Part shown: piece by piece, positions 45,474 to 57,700 of the stretch | Position numbering within the stretch: the stretch's first letter is position 1 | Layout of the letters: the number at the start of each line of letters is the position of its first letter | NCBI RefSeq assembly: GCF_025362475.1 | Contig: NZ_JANYGH010000040.1 | Span: forward strand, 1-64,000 | DNA length: 64,000 bases | DNA from: Mucilaginibacter sp. | GTDB taxonomy: Bacteria; Bacteroidota; Bacteroidia; Sphingobacteriales; Sphingobacteriaceae | Direction of reading: 5' to 3' | Translations under genes and position numbers: made by a program | The notes under the pieces: generated by a model | Told to the model about the DNA's origin: nothing | The model's input: the letters and a program-made list of their open reading frames with translations, nothing else | Databases searched by the model: none

Positions 45474-48131
45474 ATGGATGCTCACGAAAAAACCGATAGT
45501 TTAAGCTTATTAAACAATACCGTGGCTGATTATCCTAAAGATAAAGCGCTGCATCACCTGCTTGCCGAACAGGCATTTAAGAACCCTGATAAAATAGCTA
45601 TTGTATTTGAAGATCGTTCGCTAAGCTTTAAAAACGTAAATGAAGCGGCAAACAAACTGGCTAAGCATTTACTAACATACAATATCAAAACCGGCGACAT
45701 TATTGGGTTAGCACTCGACAGATCGCCTGAGATGGTAATTTCTTTGCTCGCGATCTTAAAAACAGGGGCTGCTTATGTACCTCTTGATCCCGAATACCCG
45801 AAAGACCGCGTTGAGTTTATGATGGAAGATTCAGCGGCAAAAATATTGTTGACGTCTGAAAAGTTTAAAAATCATTTTATCACGGTTGCAAAGGAGGTGT
45901 TGATAGAAGATGCTTTTGATAAATTTGATAGCTACTCTGCAGATGAGCCCGAAACAGTAGTTAGTGGAGATGATCTTGCTTATGTCTTGTTTACTTCAGG
46001 TTCCACAGGGAAACCTAAAGGCGTACAAATAAAACACCATAACCTGGTAAACTTTTTGCTGAGTATGGCCAAGGAGCCAGGCCTCACTCCTGCTGATAAC
46101 CTATTGGCAGTAACTACTATATCTTTTGACATAGCTGGCCTTGAATTATTTTTACCTTTATTGGTTGGATCAAAACTTATAGTTACCGATGCCATAACTG
46201 CAAAGGATGGCCGCGCTTTGCTCGATCTGTGCAATAGCCAAAAAATTACCGTTATGCAGGCCACTCCTTACACATGGCGCGTAATGCTGGAAGCTGGCTG
46301 GGAACAGAAACTACCTCTTAAAATACTTTGCGGTGGTGAAGCTTTGCCAAAAGACCTGATCAATAAGCTGATTGCACGTAGTTTAGAATTGTGGAATATG
46401 TATGGCCCTACCGAAACTACAGTATGGTCCACAGTAAAACTGATCGTGAACGATACCGACATCACCATTGGCAAGCCAATTGATAACACACAGGTATACA
46501 TACTGGATGAGACGCTTAATAACTTTACCGATGGAACCATTGGCGAAATTTATATAGGAGGTGATGGTGTTGCTAAAGGCTACTTAAACAGACCCGAACT
46601 GACTGATGAAAGATTTGTTGATGATATATTCTCGGGGATTGCGGGCAGCAAAATGTATCGTACCGGTGATTTAGGAAAAATCCGTGAAGACGGTGAGATA
46701 ATTTGCCTTGGCCGGATTGACCACCAGGTGAAAGTGAGGGGTTACCGCATCGAACTTGAGGAGATAGAGCAAAATCTCATAAAAGAAGAAAATATAAAAC
46801 AGGCTGTTGTTATAGCCCGCGAAGATACCCCCGGAAACCCACGTCTGGTAGCCTATGTTATTGTAAACGAACTGATAAACAGCACTGATTTAAAACAACA
46901 GTTTGATACCTGGCAGCAGGGTTTACTTGCAGCATTACCAGAGTATATGGTGCCCGATGATTTTGTGATAATGGAAGTTATACCGATAACTCCCAATGGA
47001 AAAATAGACAGGAAGGCATTACCAAAACCCGATTACGGCAATATACAACGCACAGGCGAATTTGTTGCGCCGCGAACTGCCAACGAAAAATTGGTTGCAG
47101 AAATATGGCAGCAATTGATGGGAATTGAGAACATCAGTATGGCTGATAACTTTTTTGAATTGGGTGGCAGATCATTAGTGGCTGTACAGATCATGGCACG
47201 TATTGAAAAAGAAACCGGTAAACGCCTGCCCCTGGCTACCTTGTTTGAATACGCCACCATTGAAAAACTGGCTGCAAGGCTCGAGATCGACCCGGCATCA
47301 ATAACCTGGGAATCACTGGTACCTATTAAGCCAAGCGGCAGCAAAATGCCACTATACATTGTACATGGTGCCGGCTTAAACGTTTTGCTTTTTAACGCGC
47401 TGGCCATGAACATGGATGCAGAACAACCCGTGTACGGCTTACAGGCAAGAGGACTTAACGGTGTTGACGAACCATTGGATGTAATGGAAGAAATTGCCAC
47501 TAATTATATAACAGAAATTGTTGCCAAAAACCCCGATGGGCCATATGCCCTTGCGGGATACTCCCTAGGCGGAATTATTGCTTTTGAAATGGCAAAACAA
47601 TTAATGGCGGCCGGTAAAGAGGTGAAAATGCTGGCCATGTTTGATACTTTTGCCGAGCAATCAACCGTTAATGACCCTGCATTAAAGAGAACCATTAATA
47701 ATACTACTTTCATGCTGAAGCAAATAGGCCATAGCCTTGTTTTACTTACAGAAGACCCCAAACGGACCATTGAGTATAAAAGCCTTGTTATTAAACGCAG
47801 GATCATCAAATTTTTCTGGAAGCTATTTCCTGGTAAAGATGAAAAGAAAGAAGGCTTTTTTGCTTATGATAATGAGATAGACGAAGCCAGCGAAAAGGCT
47901 TTGCGCAATTATATTTTAACACCGCTAAATATTGCAATTGAATTATTCAGAGCAAAAAAACGCACCTTTTACATGGTTGATTTTGATTTCCTGGGTTGGC
48001 GCCCCTTTGCACTAAAAGGCGTTAACGTACATGAAATACCTGGCGAACACAATACCATATTTGCACCACCAAATGATAAAGAATTTGCTGTTGTATTACA
48101 AGAGTGTTTGGATAAGGTAACAAAAAGCTAA
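45474..48131 (+). CDS. nonribosomal peptide synthetase, A-T-TE
   Basis: This 885-residue single module without condensation domain has an adenylation domain (about 20-515, P-loop FTSGSTGKPKG, YGPTETT, GKIDRKAL). A carrier domain (about 530-600) has Ser in LGGRSLVA, and a type I thioesterase (about 610-885) has nucleophile GYSLGG, FDTFAE acid and GEHNTIF histidine. The specificity residues read D-I-L-Q-L-G-M-V-W-K, close to the published glycine code DILQLGLIWK; a small amino acid is predicted (hand alignment). It is flanked by a glycosyltransferase and an acyltransferase, so the product may be linked to the polysaccharide. Confidence 0.9.
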   Translation: MDAHEKTDSLSLLNNTVADYPKDKALHHLLAEQAFKNPDKIAIVFEDRSLSFKNVNEAANKLAKHLLTYNIKTGDIIGLALDRSPEMVISLLAILKTGAAYVPLDPEYPKDRVEFMMEDSAAKILLTSEKFKNHFITVAKEVLIEDAFDKFDSYSADEPETVVSGDDLAYVLFTSGSTGKPKGVQIKHHNLVNFLLSMAKEPGLTPADNLLAVTTISFDIAGLELFLPLLVGSKLIVTDAITAKDGRALLDLCNSQKITVMQATPYTWRVMLEAGWEQKLPLKILCGGEALPKDLINKLIARSLELWNMYGPTETTVWSTVKLIVNDTDITIGKPIDNTQVYILDETLNNFTDGTIGEIYIGGDGVAKGYLNRPELTDERFVDDIFSGIAGSKMYRTGDLGKIREDGEIICLGRIDHQVKVRGYRIELEEIEQNLIKEENIKQAVVIAREDTPGNPRLVAYVIVNELINSTDLKQQFDTWQQGLLAALPEYMVPDDFVIMEVIPITPNGKIDRKALPKPDYGNIQRTGEFVAPRTANEKLVAEIWQQLMGIENISMADNFFELGGRSLVAVQIMARIEKETGKRLPLATLFEYATIEKLAARLEIDPASITWESLVPIKPSGSKMPLYIVHGAGLNVLLFNALAMNMDAEQPVYGLQARGLNGVDEPLDVMEEIATNYITEIVAKNPDGPYALAGYSLGGIIAFEMAKQLMAAGKEVKMLAMFDTFAEQSTVNDPALKRTINNTTFMLKQIGHSLVLLTEDPKRTIEYKSLVIKRRIIKFFWKLFPGKDEKKEGFFAYDNEIDEASEKALRNYILTPLNIAIELFRAKKRTFYMVDFDFLGWRPFALKGVNVHEIPGEHNTIFAPPNDKEFAVVLQECLDKVTKS

Positions 48132-48198
48132 GGTATATGTATGGAGTGGTAACATTAATTAGATAAATGGTGCCAAAATTGGATAACTAAGGTTAGGT

Positions 48199-49329
48199 AT
48201 GCCAAACACTGCAGTTCTTGAAAAAAATAAGACAAAAGTATTCTTCCCCAATTTAAATGGAGTAAGGGCTTTGGCTGCGCTCATGGTTGTAGTATCACAT
48301 ATCGAGCTTCATAAAACCATTTTTAATTTAAATAGAATTCCAGGGGTTGATCTGTTAAATTTTGGCAAAACAGGTGTTACTATTTTTTTTGCACTCAGCG
48401 GGTTTCTGATAACTTATTTATTGCTCGAAGAAAAACGAAATTTTACCACCGTCAATTTCAAAGGCTTTTACATGCGAAGGCTTTTGAGGATATGGCCTTT
48501 ATATTTCCTGGTGGTTTTTATTGGGTTTTCATTTTTCCCCGGTGGCTCAACTTCTGCTTTTTGGCTTTCGGTTTTGTTTTTACCCAATTTAGCTTTTTGC
48601 CTGCAAATGCTCCCCTCTATTTTTGACCCCATTTGGTCTATAGGTACTGAAGAACAATTTTATATATTTCATCCTCATTTCTTCAGGCTCGAAAAGCTCC
48701 AGCATATTTTTTACGCCCTGTTAATATTCATATTGTTCATTTGGGGGCTGCAATTGACGGTTGATCATTTGCTGCAACATCACCCAATGTATTCATCATT
48801 ACATCAATTAATGTATTACTCACGGTTTGATAATATGATGATTGGGGCTGCCATAGCAGTTTTATATTACAATACAAAACATCCGGAATTTGACTTTAAG
48901 TTTCAAAACACCTTCAATAGCATATTTAAAAAATGGTTTCAGGTAACATTGCTGATTGTTTTTGCTGCGTACCTTGTACTGTATTTATGTTACGATATTC
49001 CTCATGGTGATGTTTTGATAGCGCTATTGGCTTCTTTGCTAATTGTTAACCTTTGCGAAACAAAAACAAGTATTTACTCACTTCAACATAAATACGTTAA
49101 CTATATAGGGCAAATTTCCTACGGTATATATCTTTTACACAAATTTGTGTTGTTTTTGGTATTATATCTTGTTCAAAAATATTTTACACAAGGAAGCATG
49201 ATCTTTGAAAACGTAATTATTTATGGAGCAACCATAACCGGCGTTATTGCTTTGGCTTCCGCATCTTATTATGGTTATGAAAAACCATTTTTAAGGATAA
49301 AAAAAAGGTTCCAGAAAATCACACAATGA
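48199..49329 (+). CDS. acyltransferase-3 family membrane protein
   Basis: This 376-residue integral membrane acyltransferase of the AcylT-3/NodX type has about ten helices, beginning FFPNLNGVRALAALMVVVSHIE with the family's R-A-x-A and His. The IWSIGTEEQFYIFHP motif is present in the middle. Such proteins move acyl groups onto surface polysaccharides. It lies between an NRPS gene and glycosyltransferase genes; whether it uses an NRPS-derived acyl group is unknown. Confidence 0.88.
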   Translation: MPNTAVLEKNKTKVFFPNLNGVRALAALMVVVSHIELHKTIFNLNRIPGVDLLNFGKTGVTIFFALSGFLITYLLLEEKRNFTTVNFKGFYMRRLLRIWPLYFLVVFIGFSFFPGGSTSAFWLSVLFLPNLAFCLQMLPSIFDPIWSIGTEEQFYIFHPHFFRLEKLQHIFYALLIFILFIWGLQLTVDHLLQHHPMYSSLHQLMYYSRFDNMMIGAAIAVLYYNTKHPEFDFKFQNTFNSIFKKWFQVTLLIVFAAYLVLYLCYDIPHGDVLIALLASLLIVNLCETKTSIYSLQHKYVNYIGQISYGIYLLHKFVLFLVLYLVQKYFTQGSMIFENVIIYGATITGVIALASASYYGYEKPFLRIKKRFQKITQ

Positions 49330-49418
49330 TAATATTATCCAATTCACTTATCAAAATAAATGGTCAACTTTTAGTACCCATAATCCGTAAAACCGTAGCT
49401 ATCACTATATCAGCATAG

Positions 49419-50342
49419 ATGAAAAAAATCTCTATTGTTACCGTAAATTTTAACCAGCCAACTATTACCGAAGAACTGCTTTCATCAATAGAAAAAACAA
49501 ACACCTACACCAATATTGAAATAATTATTGTTGATAATGCCAGCAAAATAAACCCGGTACCCGAATGGGCATTAAAATATCCGGGCATTAAGTTAATCCG
49601 GTCGGATATAAACCTTGGTTTTGCCGGGGGGAATAATCTTGGTATAAAACAAGCCTCGGGCGATTACCTGTTCCTGGTAAATAATGATACCGAATTTACT
49701 GCGGGTTTAATTGAAAAACTGGTTGATATATTGGATACTCATGAGGACGTGGGTATGATATCGCCCATGATAAAGTACTATAACGATAAACAACTGATAC
49801 AATACGCGGGCTACACCCCTATGAATTATTATACCTGCCGCAATAGCTGTATTGGTTTGCGCCAAAAAGATGAAGGGCAATTTGATCATATCATTGGCCC
49901 CACCGCTTATTGCCATGGCGCGGCTATGATGATCAGGAATGAAGCCATAAACAAGGCAGGTTTAATGGCCGAAAACTTCTTCCTATATTATGAAGAGGTA
50001 GACTGGTGCGAAAACATTCTGCGCGCGGGCTATAAAGCCTGGGTGAATACAGATGCATTGATCTATCATAAAGAATCGGTATCGGTAGGCAAAAAAAGCA
50101 AGCTGAAGGAGTATTTCATGAACCGTAACCGCATACTTTTTACCCGCCGCAATGCGCCTTTGTTTAAAAAATTGTTTTTTTATGCCTATTTCCTGTTAAT
50201 GGTAGTGCCCCGTAACGTGATAACCTATATTAAACACAAAAACTACAACTTTATACCCATGCTGTTTAAAGCAGTCTGGTGGAATTTTACCCACTCAAAA
50301 ACCAGCAATAACTTAGGTTACCCCATTAATACCATATCATGA
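49419..50342 (+). CDS. GT2 glycosyltransferase (rhamnosyltransferase-like)
   Basis: This 307-residue GT-A-fold enzyme has the N-terminal ISIVTVNFNQPTITEELLSSI, an NNDTEF metal-site segment, and the acceptor-site block ENFFLYYEEVDWCENILRAGY typical of rhamnosyltransferase-like GT2 proteins. It overlaps the next glycosyltransferase by four bases (stop/start ATGA), which implies coupled translation. Confidence 0.88.
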   Translation: MKKISIVTVNFNQPTITEELLSSIEKTNTYTNIEIIIVDNASKINPVPEWALKYPGIKLIRSDINLGFAGGNNLGIKQASGDYLFLVNNDTEFTAGLIEKLVDILDTHEDVGMISPMIKYYNDKQLIQYAGYTPMNYYTCRNSCIGLRQKDEGQFDHIIGPTAYCHGAAMMIRNEAINKAGLMAENFFLYYEEVDWCENILRAGYKAWVNTDALIYHKESVSVGKKSKLKEYFMNRNRILFTRRNAPLFKKLFFYAYFLLMVVPRNVITYIKHKNYNFIPMLFKAVWWNFTHSKTSNNLGYPINTIS

Positions 50343-51514
50343 AGATCATTTTAATAATAAGCCTGATTATTGTTTTTTACACGTTTGCGGGTTATGGCAT
50401 ACTACTGTATTTTATTATCAAACTTAAAAGGCTGGTAAAAGGACCTAAAAAAGTTGTGCCAGAAAACCTTGAACTATTACCTACCTGTACACTGGTAATA
50501 GCCGCTTATAATGAGGAGTATTTTATTAAGGATAAAATAGCTAACAGCCTTTTGTTGAATTATCCGGCAGGAAAACTAAAAATAATTTTCATAACCGACG
50601 GATCATCAGACAATACGCCAGCTATTATTGCCAATCATCCTCAAATACAGCTTCTTCACCAACCACAGCGTGCCGGTAAAATTGCAGCCGTGCATCGTGC
50701 TATGTATTTTGTAAACACCGATGCCGTAGTTTTTACCGATGCCAATACATTTTTAAATAAAGATGCATTAATAAAGATCTGCAGGCATTACATCGATCCA
50801 ACTGTGGGAGCTGTTGCTGGTGAAAAGCGTGTACATTTTGATGAAAACGCCGATGCCAGTGCCGCCGGTGAAGGTTTTTACTGGAAATACGAATCGGCTC
50901 TTAAAAAATGGGATTCGGAACTTTATTCCGTTGTAGGTGCCGCGGGCGAATTGTTTAGCGTTAGGCGTTCGCTTTACCAGGCCGTTGAGTCTGATACAGT
51001 GCTGGATGATTTTATGATATCAATGCTCATTGCCGAAAAGGGTTACCGTATTGTATATGAGCCGGAAGCTTACGCTACCGAAACCGCATCTGAGAATGTA
51101 TCCGAAGAATTAAAAAGAAAAATACGTATTGCGGCAGGTGGCATACAATCTATATTACGGTTAAAAAGCCTGTTCAACCCTTTCCCTTACCCAATATTGT
51201 CATTTCAATATATTAGTCACCGCGTATTAAGGTGGACGGTTACCCCCTTTCTGCTCATATTATCATTTGCCTTAAACCTGGCATTGGCTTTTGAGCCCGA
51301 TAGCCAGGGATGGAAACTGCTTTTATTTGCACAGGTATTATTTTACCTGCTGGCCTTTTTAGGTTACGTAATGGAGAAGAAACAATTACGCATCAAAATA
51401 CTTTTTATACCCTATTATTTCTGCGTAATGAATTATGCGGTTTTGGCCGGAATATTGAGGTATTTTACAACAACTCAAAGCGCGGTTTGGGAAAAGGCGC
51501 AACGAAAACAATAA
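50339..51514 (+). CDS. membrane GT2 glycosyltransferase
   Basis: This 391-residue protein has an N-terminal helix, a GT2 catalytic domain and two to three C-terminal helices (FLLILSFALNLALAF, LLLFAQVLFYLLAFLG). The GT2 domain carries CTLVIAAYNEEYFIKDKI, VFTDANTFLN as DxD-like site, LDDFMISMLIAEKGYRIVYEPEA and the basic ELKRKIRIAAGG in place of QxxRW. It overlaps the preceding gene by four bases. It probably acts on the lipid-linked intermediate. Confidence 0.86.
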   Translation: MKIILIISLIIVFYTFAGYGILLYFIIKLKRLVKGPKKVVPENLELLPTCTLVIAAYNEEYFIKDKIANSLLLNYPAGKLKIIFITDGSSDNTPAIIANHPQIQLLHQPQRAGKIAAVHRAMYFVNTDAVVFTDANTFLNKDALIKICRHYIDPTVGAVAGEKRVHFDENADASAAGEGFYWKYESALKKWDSELYSVVGAAGELFSVRRSLYQAVESDTVLDDFMISMLIAEKGYRIVYEPEAYATETASENVSEELKRKIRIAAGGIQSILRLKSLFNPFPYPILSFQYISHRVLRWTVTPFLLILSFALNLALAFEPDSQGWKLLLFAQVLFYLLAFLGYVMEKKQLRIKILFIPYYFCVMNYAVLAGILRYFTTTQSAVWEKAQRKQ

Positions 51515-51572
51515 TGAACTGTATGGTAAACTAATTTTTGTTTACAGCGTTCATAACAACTTAATTAATATT

Positions 51573-51603
51573 ATTGCGTATAAATAAATACACAATAAAT
51601 TTG
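51573..51603 (+). promoter_or_regulatory. internal promoter candidate before the NRPS-PKS genes
   Basis: A -33-like ATTG (51573-51576), a 19-base spacer and -7 TAAATTTG (51596-51603) fit the Bacteroidota promoter pattern with one mismatch. It lies in the 222-base gap, the largest in the cluster after 34900, about 145 bases upstream of the hybrid synthase start. Separate expression of the synthase genes is therefore possible. Confidence 0.5.
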
Positions 51604-51748
51604 TTAGTATAAAATGGTGTTTACAACTAATTGAAATGTAAAAAATGCCTATCTTCCACTGCTTTTTAAAGTAACCTGCAACATTATTTTAAATCCCCCT
51701 GTTATAATAACGGTCAGGCAGTGAAGATAGCTAACCTTGTCATGTTTA

Positions 51749-54700
51749 ATGAATATTAATACCGGTAACGTAATTGAAAGAAGTATAGATAATACCATAT
51801 TAATACACCAATTATTTGAGCAACAGCAACAAAAAACACCCGATGTTTTAGCTGTTACCCATGGTAATTTGCAATTAACTTACAGCCAGTTAAATCAGCA
51901 AGCCGATAATCTGGCGGCAGCTATTTTAGTAAAATCACCTCATTCAACAATAATTGGTGTAAGTACGTTTCGTTGCATTGAAACAATAATAAGTGTACTG
52001 GCAATACTGAAAGCCGGCAAAGCCTATTTGCCCTTAGATGCCGATTACCCCAAAGACCGGCTTGAGCAGATCATAGCCGATTCGGGCATTGATACCTGCT
52101 TAACTACCGAAACACAAAAGCATTTATTTGAAAATCTGCCGGTTGGTATTCTGCTTACAGATAAAGTTTATCCCCAGGCGGCAAAAGCATCACCCTTAAG
52201 TAAGCCCGACGCCGCTTATGTGTTGTACACTTCCGGCTCAACCGGTAAGCCAAAAGGTGTGGTAATGAGTCACACAGCTTTGGTGAATTTGCTTTTATGG
52301 CAGCAGGAAAATTCCATATCAAAAACAGGTATAAATACTTTACAATTTGCGCCTTTAACCTTTGATGTGTCATTCCAGGAAATATTTGATACGCTAAGCA
52401 CAGGTGGCACATTGGTACTTATTGCCGACGAACTGCGTATTGATCCGGTTAAGTTGTTGTTGTTTATGGACGAGCAATCAATAAACCGCATCTTCCTTCC
52501 TTTTGTAGTGCTTCAATATTTAACCGAAGCGGCTATAGCAAATTCACAGATACCAGGGCGCTTACTGGAAGTGATGACCGCAGGAGAGCAATTAAAGGTA
52601 ACCCCGCAGATTGCCGCTTTTTTTAAAGCTTTACCAAATGCTGTTTTATATAACCAATATGGCCCAACAGAAACACACGTAGTTACCCAATTAAAACTCG
52701 ACGGAGATCCATTGACGTGGCCTGCATTGCCCTCAATCGGGATCCCGGTCAATAATACAGAGATCATCATTTTAGATGAGAACTTACAGCAATTACCCAT
52801 TGGCGAAACCGGTGAACTTTGCGTTGCTGGTTTAAGCCTTGCTAATGGTTACCTCAACAAACCAGACCTTACAGCTGAAAAATTTATAAACTGGCAGGAA
52901 AACGAAAACAAAACCACCCGCCTTTATCGCACCGGAGACTTGGCCCGCTTCATGCCCGATGGTAATATTGAATATTTGGGCCGTAAAGATACCCAGGTAA
53001 AGATTCGCGGAAACCGTGTAGAATTGGGTGAGGTTGAAGTATTGCTCAATCAACTCGATAACATTCAGCAAGCGATTGTTATCGCCCGCGAGGATGCCGC
53101 AGGACAAAAGCGCTTATTAGCTTACCTTGTATCATCAACTAATCAACAAAACACAGCTGCGGTAAGAAAAAGTCTTGAGCAGCAATTGCCCGATTTTATG
53201 CTGCCTTCTGCTTACGTATGGATCAAAGAATTACCAAAAACAAGCAGCGGCAAAGTTGATAGAAAAGCATTACCTAATCCCGGCCTGGAAAGGCCTGATC
53301 TTGCCATTTTATATAAAGCGCCATCCACACGAATAGAGAAGAATATAACAGCGGTATGGATGATGTTGCTGCAATTAGAAAAAATTGGTGTTGATGATGA
53401 TTTTTTTCTATTAGGTGGAAATTCTTTATTAGCCCTCAAAACTGTTTCGGCGCTAAAACAGGAATTAAATTTAGATGTACCCATCACCAAACTATATCAA
53501 TATCCAACCGTAAGCGGCTTGGTGAATTTTTTAAGCGGCAGTGATAAATTAGCCTTACTTCCCTCAAAAAAGAAAAATAAAGATGATAGCGTTGATCATG
53601 ATATCGCCATTATTGGCATGGCTGGAAGGTTCCCGGGGGCAAACACTATTGATGAATTTTGGAAACTACTTTCGGAAGGACAGGAAACCATTAGTTTCTT
53701 TAGTGCCAATGAAATAGATAAATCGATACCGGATAACGTTAAAAACAATCCCGCGTATGTAAAAGCACGAGGGCTTATTGATAAAGCAGATGAATTCGAC
53801 GCGGGCTTTTTCGGTTTTAATCCCCGAAACGCCGAACTCATGGATCCGCAACAACGGGTATTTTTAGAGATAGCCTGGGAAGTTTTGGAAAAAACAGGCT
53901 ATTTGCCACAAAAATATACCGGCCCGGTTGGCGTTTTTGCCGGCTGCGGATATAATACCTATTACAATAACAATGTATTAACAAATCCCGAAATAGTTGA
54001 GCGTACGGGGCATTTCCAGGTCAGGCTTTTAAATGAAAAAGATTATATAGCCACCAGAACCGCTTTCCAGTTAAATTTAGAAGGACCAGCAGTTGCAGTT
54101 TATGCAGCCTGTTCTACCTCACTCTTAGCCATAGCACAGGCAGTAAGCAGCATCCGTAACGGGCAATGCAATGTGGCTATAGCGGGAGCGGCATCTATCA
54201 CCTCTCCCATCAAAAGCGGGCATTTTTACGAGGAAGGCTCCATTATGAGCAGTGACGGGCATTGCCGCCCGTTTGATGCGGCAGCAACAGGCACTGTATT
54301 TAGCGACGGTGCGGGTGTAGTATTATTAAAATCATTAGCGGATGCCAAACGCGATGGCGATAATATTTATGCCGTTATAAAAGGCATCGGTATAAATAAC
54401 GATGGTGCCGCGAAAAGCAGTTTTAGCGGCCCAAGCGCGCATGGCCAGGCTGGCGCAATAGCTATGGCTATTGATGATGCCGGTATAGATGCCTCGAGCA
54501 TTAGCTATATTGAAGCACATGGCACAGCTACACCACTTGGCGACCCAATAGAAATTGAAGGACTAAATCTTGCTTTTGGTCTGCAGGAAAAAAAACAATT
54601 CTGTGCAATTGGTTCTATCAAAAGTAATATGGGGCACTTAACGGCTGCCTCCGGTGTTGCGGGCTTGATGAAAACAGCATTGGCTTTGCAGCATAAGCAA

Positions 54701-57700
54701 ATACCAAAATCGCTGTTTTTTGAGCAGATAAATCCCAATATTGATATTGCTGATAGTCCATTTTATATTAACAATGAATTAAAAAACTGGGCAGCTGATA
54801 CAGTTCGTCGTGCCGGTGTTAGTTCGTTTGGTGTTGGAGGAACCAACGTACACGTGGTATTGGAGGAGTTTAAAGCTGAGCCTATCCCTGTATCCGATAG
54901 CAAACCCTTAAAACTGATTAGTTGGTCGGCTAAAACAGAAAGTAGTTTAAATAATTACGCCGGCAAGCTTAGTGGCTTTATTAAACAAAATAAAAACGCC
55001 AATCTTGATGATCTGGCCTATACCTTGCAAACAACCCGTGCCGATTTTAATTTCCGAAGATTTGTTATTGCTGCTGATAATGACGAATTACTTATAAAAC
55101 TTAATACACCTCAAACCGAGCCATCAGCTTCAAAGAATTTAAAGAACAAAGCTGAAGGTGTTGTATTTATGTTCCCCGGTCAGGGTTCCCAATATGCCAA
55201 CATGGGAATTGATCTGTATAAAACCGAACCTGTTTTTGCCGCTGCTGTTGATGAATGTATCAACCTGCTAAAGGGTACGGTACATGAAAACTTACTTGAG
55301 GTACTATACCCTATAGTAACTGACAACCAATCAATTGAAAAAATAAAACAAACACTTTACGCGCAGCCGGCCATATTTATTTTAGAGTATGCGATGGCCA
55401 AACTATGGATGAGCTTTGGCATACAGCCCGAAGTACTGACAGGCCATAGTATAGGCGAATTTGTTGCTGCACACTTAGCGGGAGTATTTAGTTTGGCCGA
55501 TGCTTTAAAACTGATTTCGGAAAGAGCCCGCCTGGTAAATGGTGTAGAAAAGGGCAATATGCTTTCGGTAAGGTTAGAGGCCGAAAAACTGGAAGCCATA
55601 TTACCATCAAAATTATCTATAGCCGCAATTAACTCACGCAAGCTTTGCGTGGTTTCGGGCCCTTCAAATGCCATCAATTCCTTTTCGGAATTATTGGCTG
55701 AACAGGGCATCCCAAGCCGGTTATTGCTCACCAGCCACGCCTTCCATTCATCCATGATGGATAGCATAGTTGAACCTTTTGAGGCGGTTGTAAGATCGAT
55801 AAAATTAAATCAACCAATAAAACCCATCGTTTCAACAGTAACCGGTAACTGGATGAGCAGCGCCGAGGCTACCGACCCAACTTACTGGTCGCAACATCTC
55901 AGGAAAACAGTTCGTTTCGCCCACGCCATTGATACACTGCAGGAAAATGAAAACCGACTTTATTTAGAGGTGGGTCCGGGTAATATATTAGGTACATTAA
56001 CCCGTCAGCATATTGCCGATAAAAATGTAACAGTTATAACCGGATTTGAGAAAAACGAAACAAATTCGGAGTATTATCACGTATTAAAAGCATTAGGACA
56101 ATTATGGTTAAGCGGCGTTGAACCTGAATGGATTGGCATTTATAACAAACAGCAACACAGTAAAATAGACCTGCCAACTTATGCTTTTGATCATAAACGT
56201 TATTGGCTTGAACCGGCCATAACCCAGAATACAACGGAAACAATTGCAACAGACCTTACACCACAGCCACAAATTACTACCAACCCAATTATGCAGACAA
56301 GGAAAGATATATTAATTGATAAGCTGAGAGCAATATTTGAAGATGCATCGGGCATTGAGATTGATAATTCGGGCACCGATATGAGCTTTATTGAAATCGG
56401 CTTTGATTCCCTGTCTTTAACACAGATAGCCACAAATCTTAAAAAGCAGTTCAATATACCTATCACTTTTAGGAAATTGTTTGAAGAGTATAACAGCCTG
56501 GTATTACTGGCCACCTATATTGATGCTAACCTGGCCCCCGATGTTTTAAAGCCAGAGCCTATTGCAACCCCTTCTGTAGTAGCCGCAACAACTACCGTTC
56601 AACCGATATTTAATGCGCATACTCCATCAAGTAACGGTGCAGGAACAAACAATAACGATCTCATTATTAATTTAATATCGCAGCAACTTCAACTATTAAG
56701 CAGCCAGTTATCATTAATTCAGGGTGGTAACGGGCAGGCAGTTTCTGCTCCTGTTTACAGTGCTGCGGCACCTGCAATTACCGCAGTTAAATCGCAACCG
56801 GCAACGCATGACCTTACGCCCGAGGAGCAGGTAGAAATAAAAAAACCTTTCGGCGCTACTGCCCGCATCGAAAAACAAACCCTGGTTCTTGACGAAAAGC
56901 AATCGGCTTTTTTAAATAATCTTACTATTAAATACAACGCTAAAACCAAAGGCAGCAAAGCACAAACTCAAAAAGATCGCCCGTATATGGCCGATCCCCG
57001 CGTGGTTAGTGGTTTTAGGCCGCTTACAAAAGAGGTGGTTTATCCGTTGGTGGTTAATCGCTCAAAAGGCAGCCATGTTTGGGACATAGATGGTAATGAG
57101 TATGTAGATGCATTAAATGGCTTCGGATCCAATCTCTTGGGTTACCAGGCTGATGTACTTAAAAAAGCGGTGCTGGACCAGGTAGAAAAAGGTTATGAAA
57201 TAGGTCCGCAGCATGAGCTTGCAGGTGATGTTTGTAAGCTGATATGTGAGTTTACCAACTTTGACCGCGCCGCTCTTTGCAATACCGGTTCAGAAGCAGT
57301 GTTAGGTGCCATGCGCATTGCACGTACTGTCACTGGCCGCTCAATTATCGTAGCATTCAGCGGATCATACCATGGTATTAACGATGAAGTAATTGTTCGC
57401 GGAACTAAAAAATTAAAAACTGTACCTGCCGCTCCCGGTATTATGCCCGAGGTAGTGCAGAATATGCTGATCCTTGATTATGGCACCGAAGAATCGCTTA
57501 AAATAATTGCCGAAATAGCGCACGAATTTGCTGCAGTATTAGTTGAACCTGTACAAAGCAGAAGGCCTGAATTTCAACCGGTTGAGTTCCTGAAAAAGGT
57601 AAGGGAAATCACCCAAAAATCTGGAACGGTTTTAATATTTGATGAGGTAATATCAGGCTTCAGGATGCACCCGGGCGGTGCGCAGGCCATGTTCGGCATT

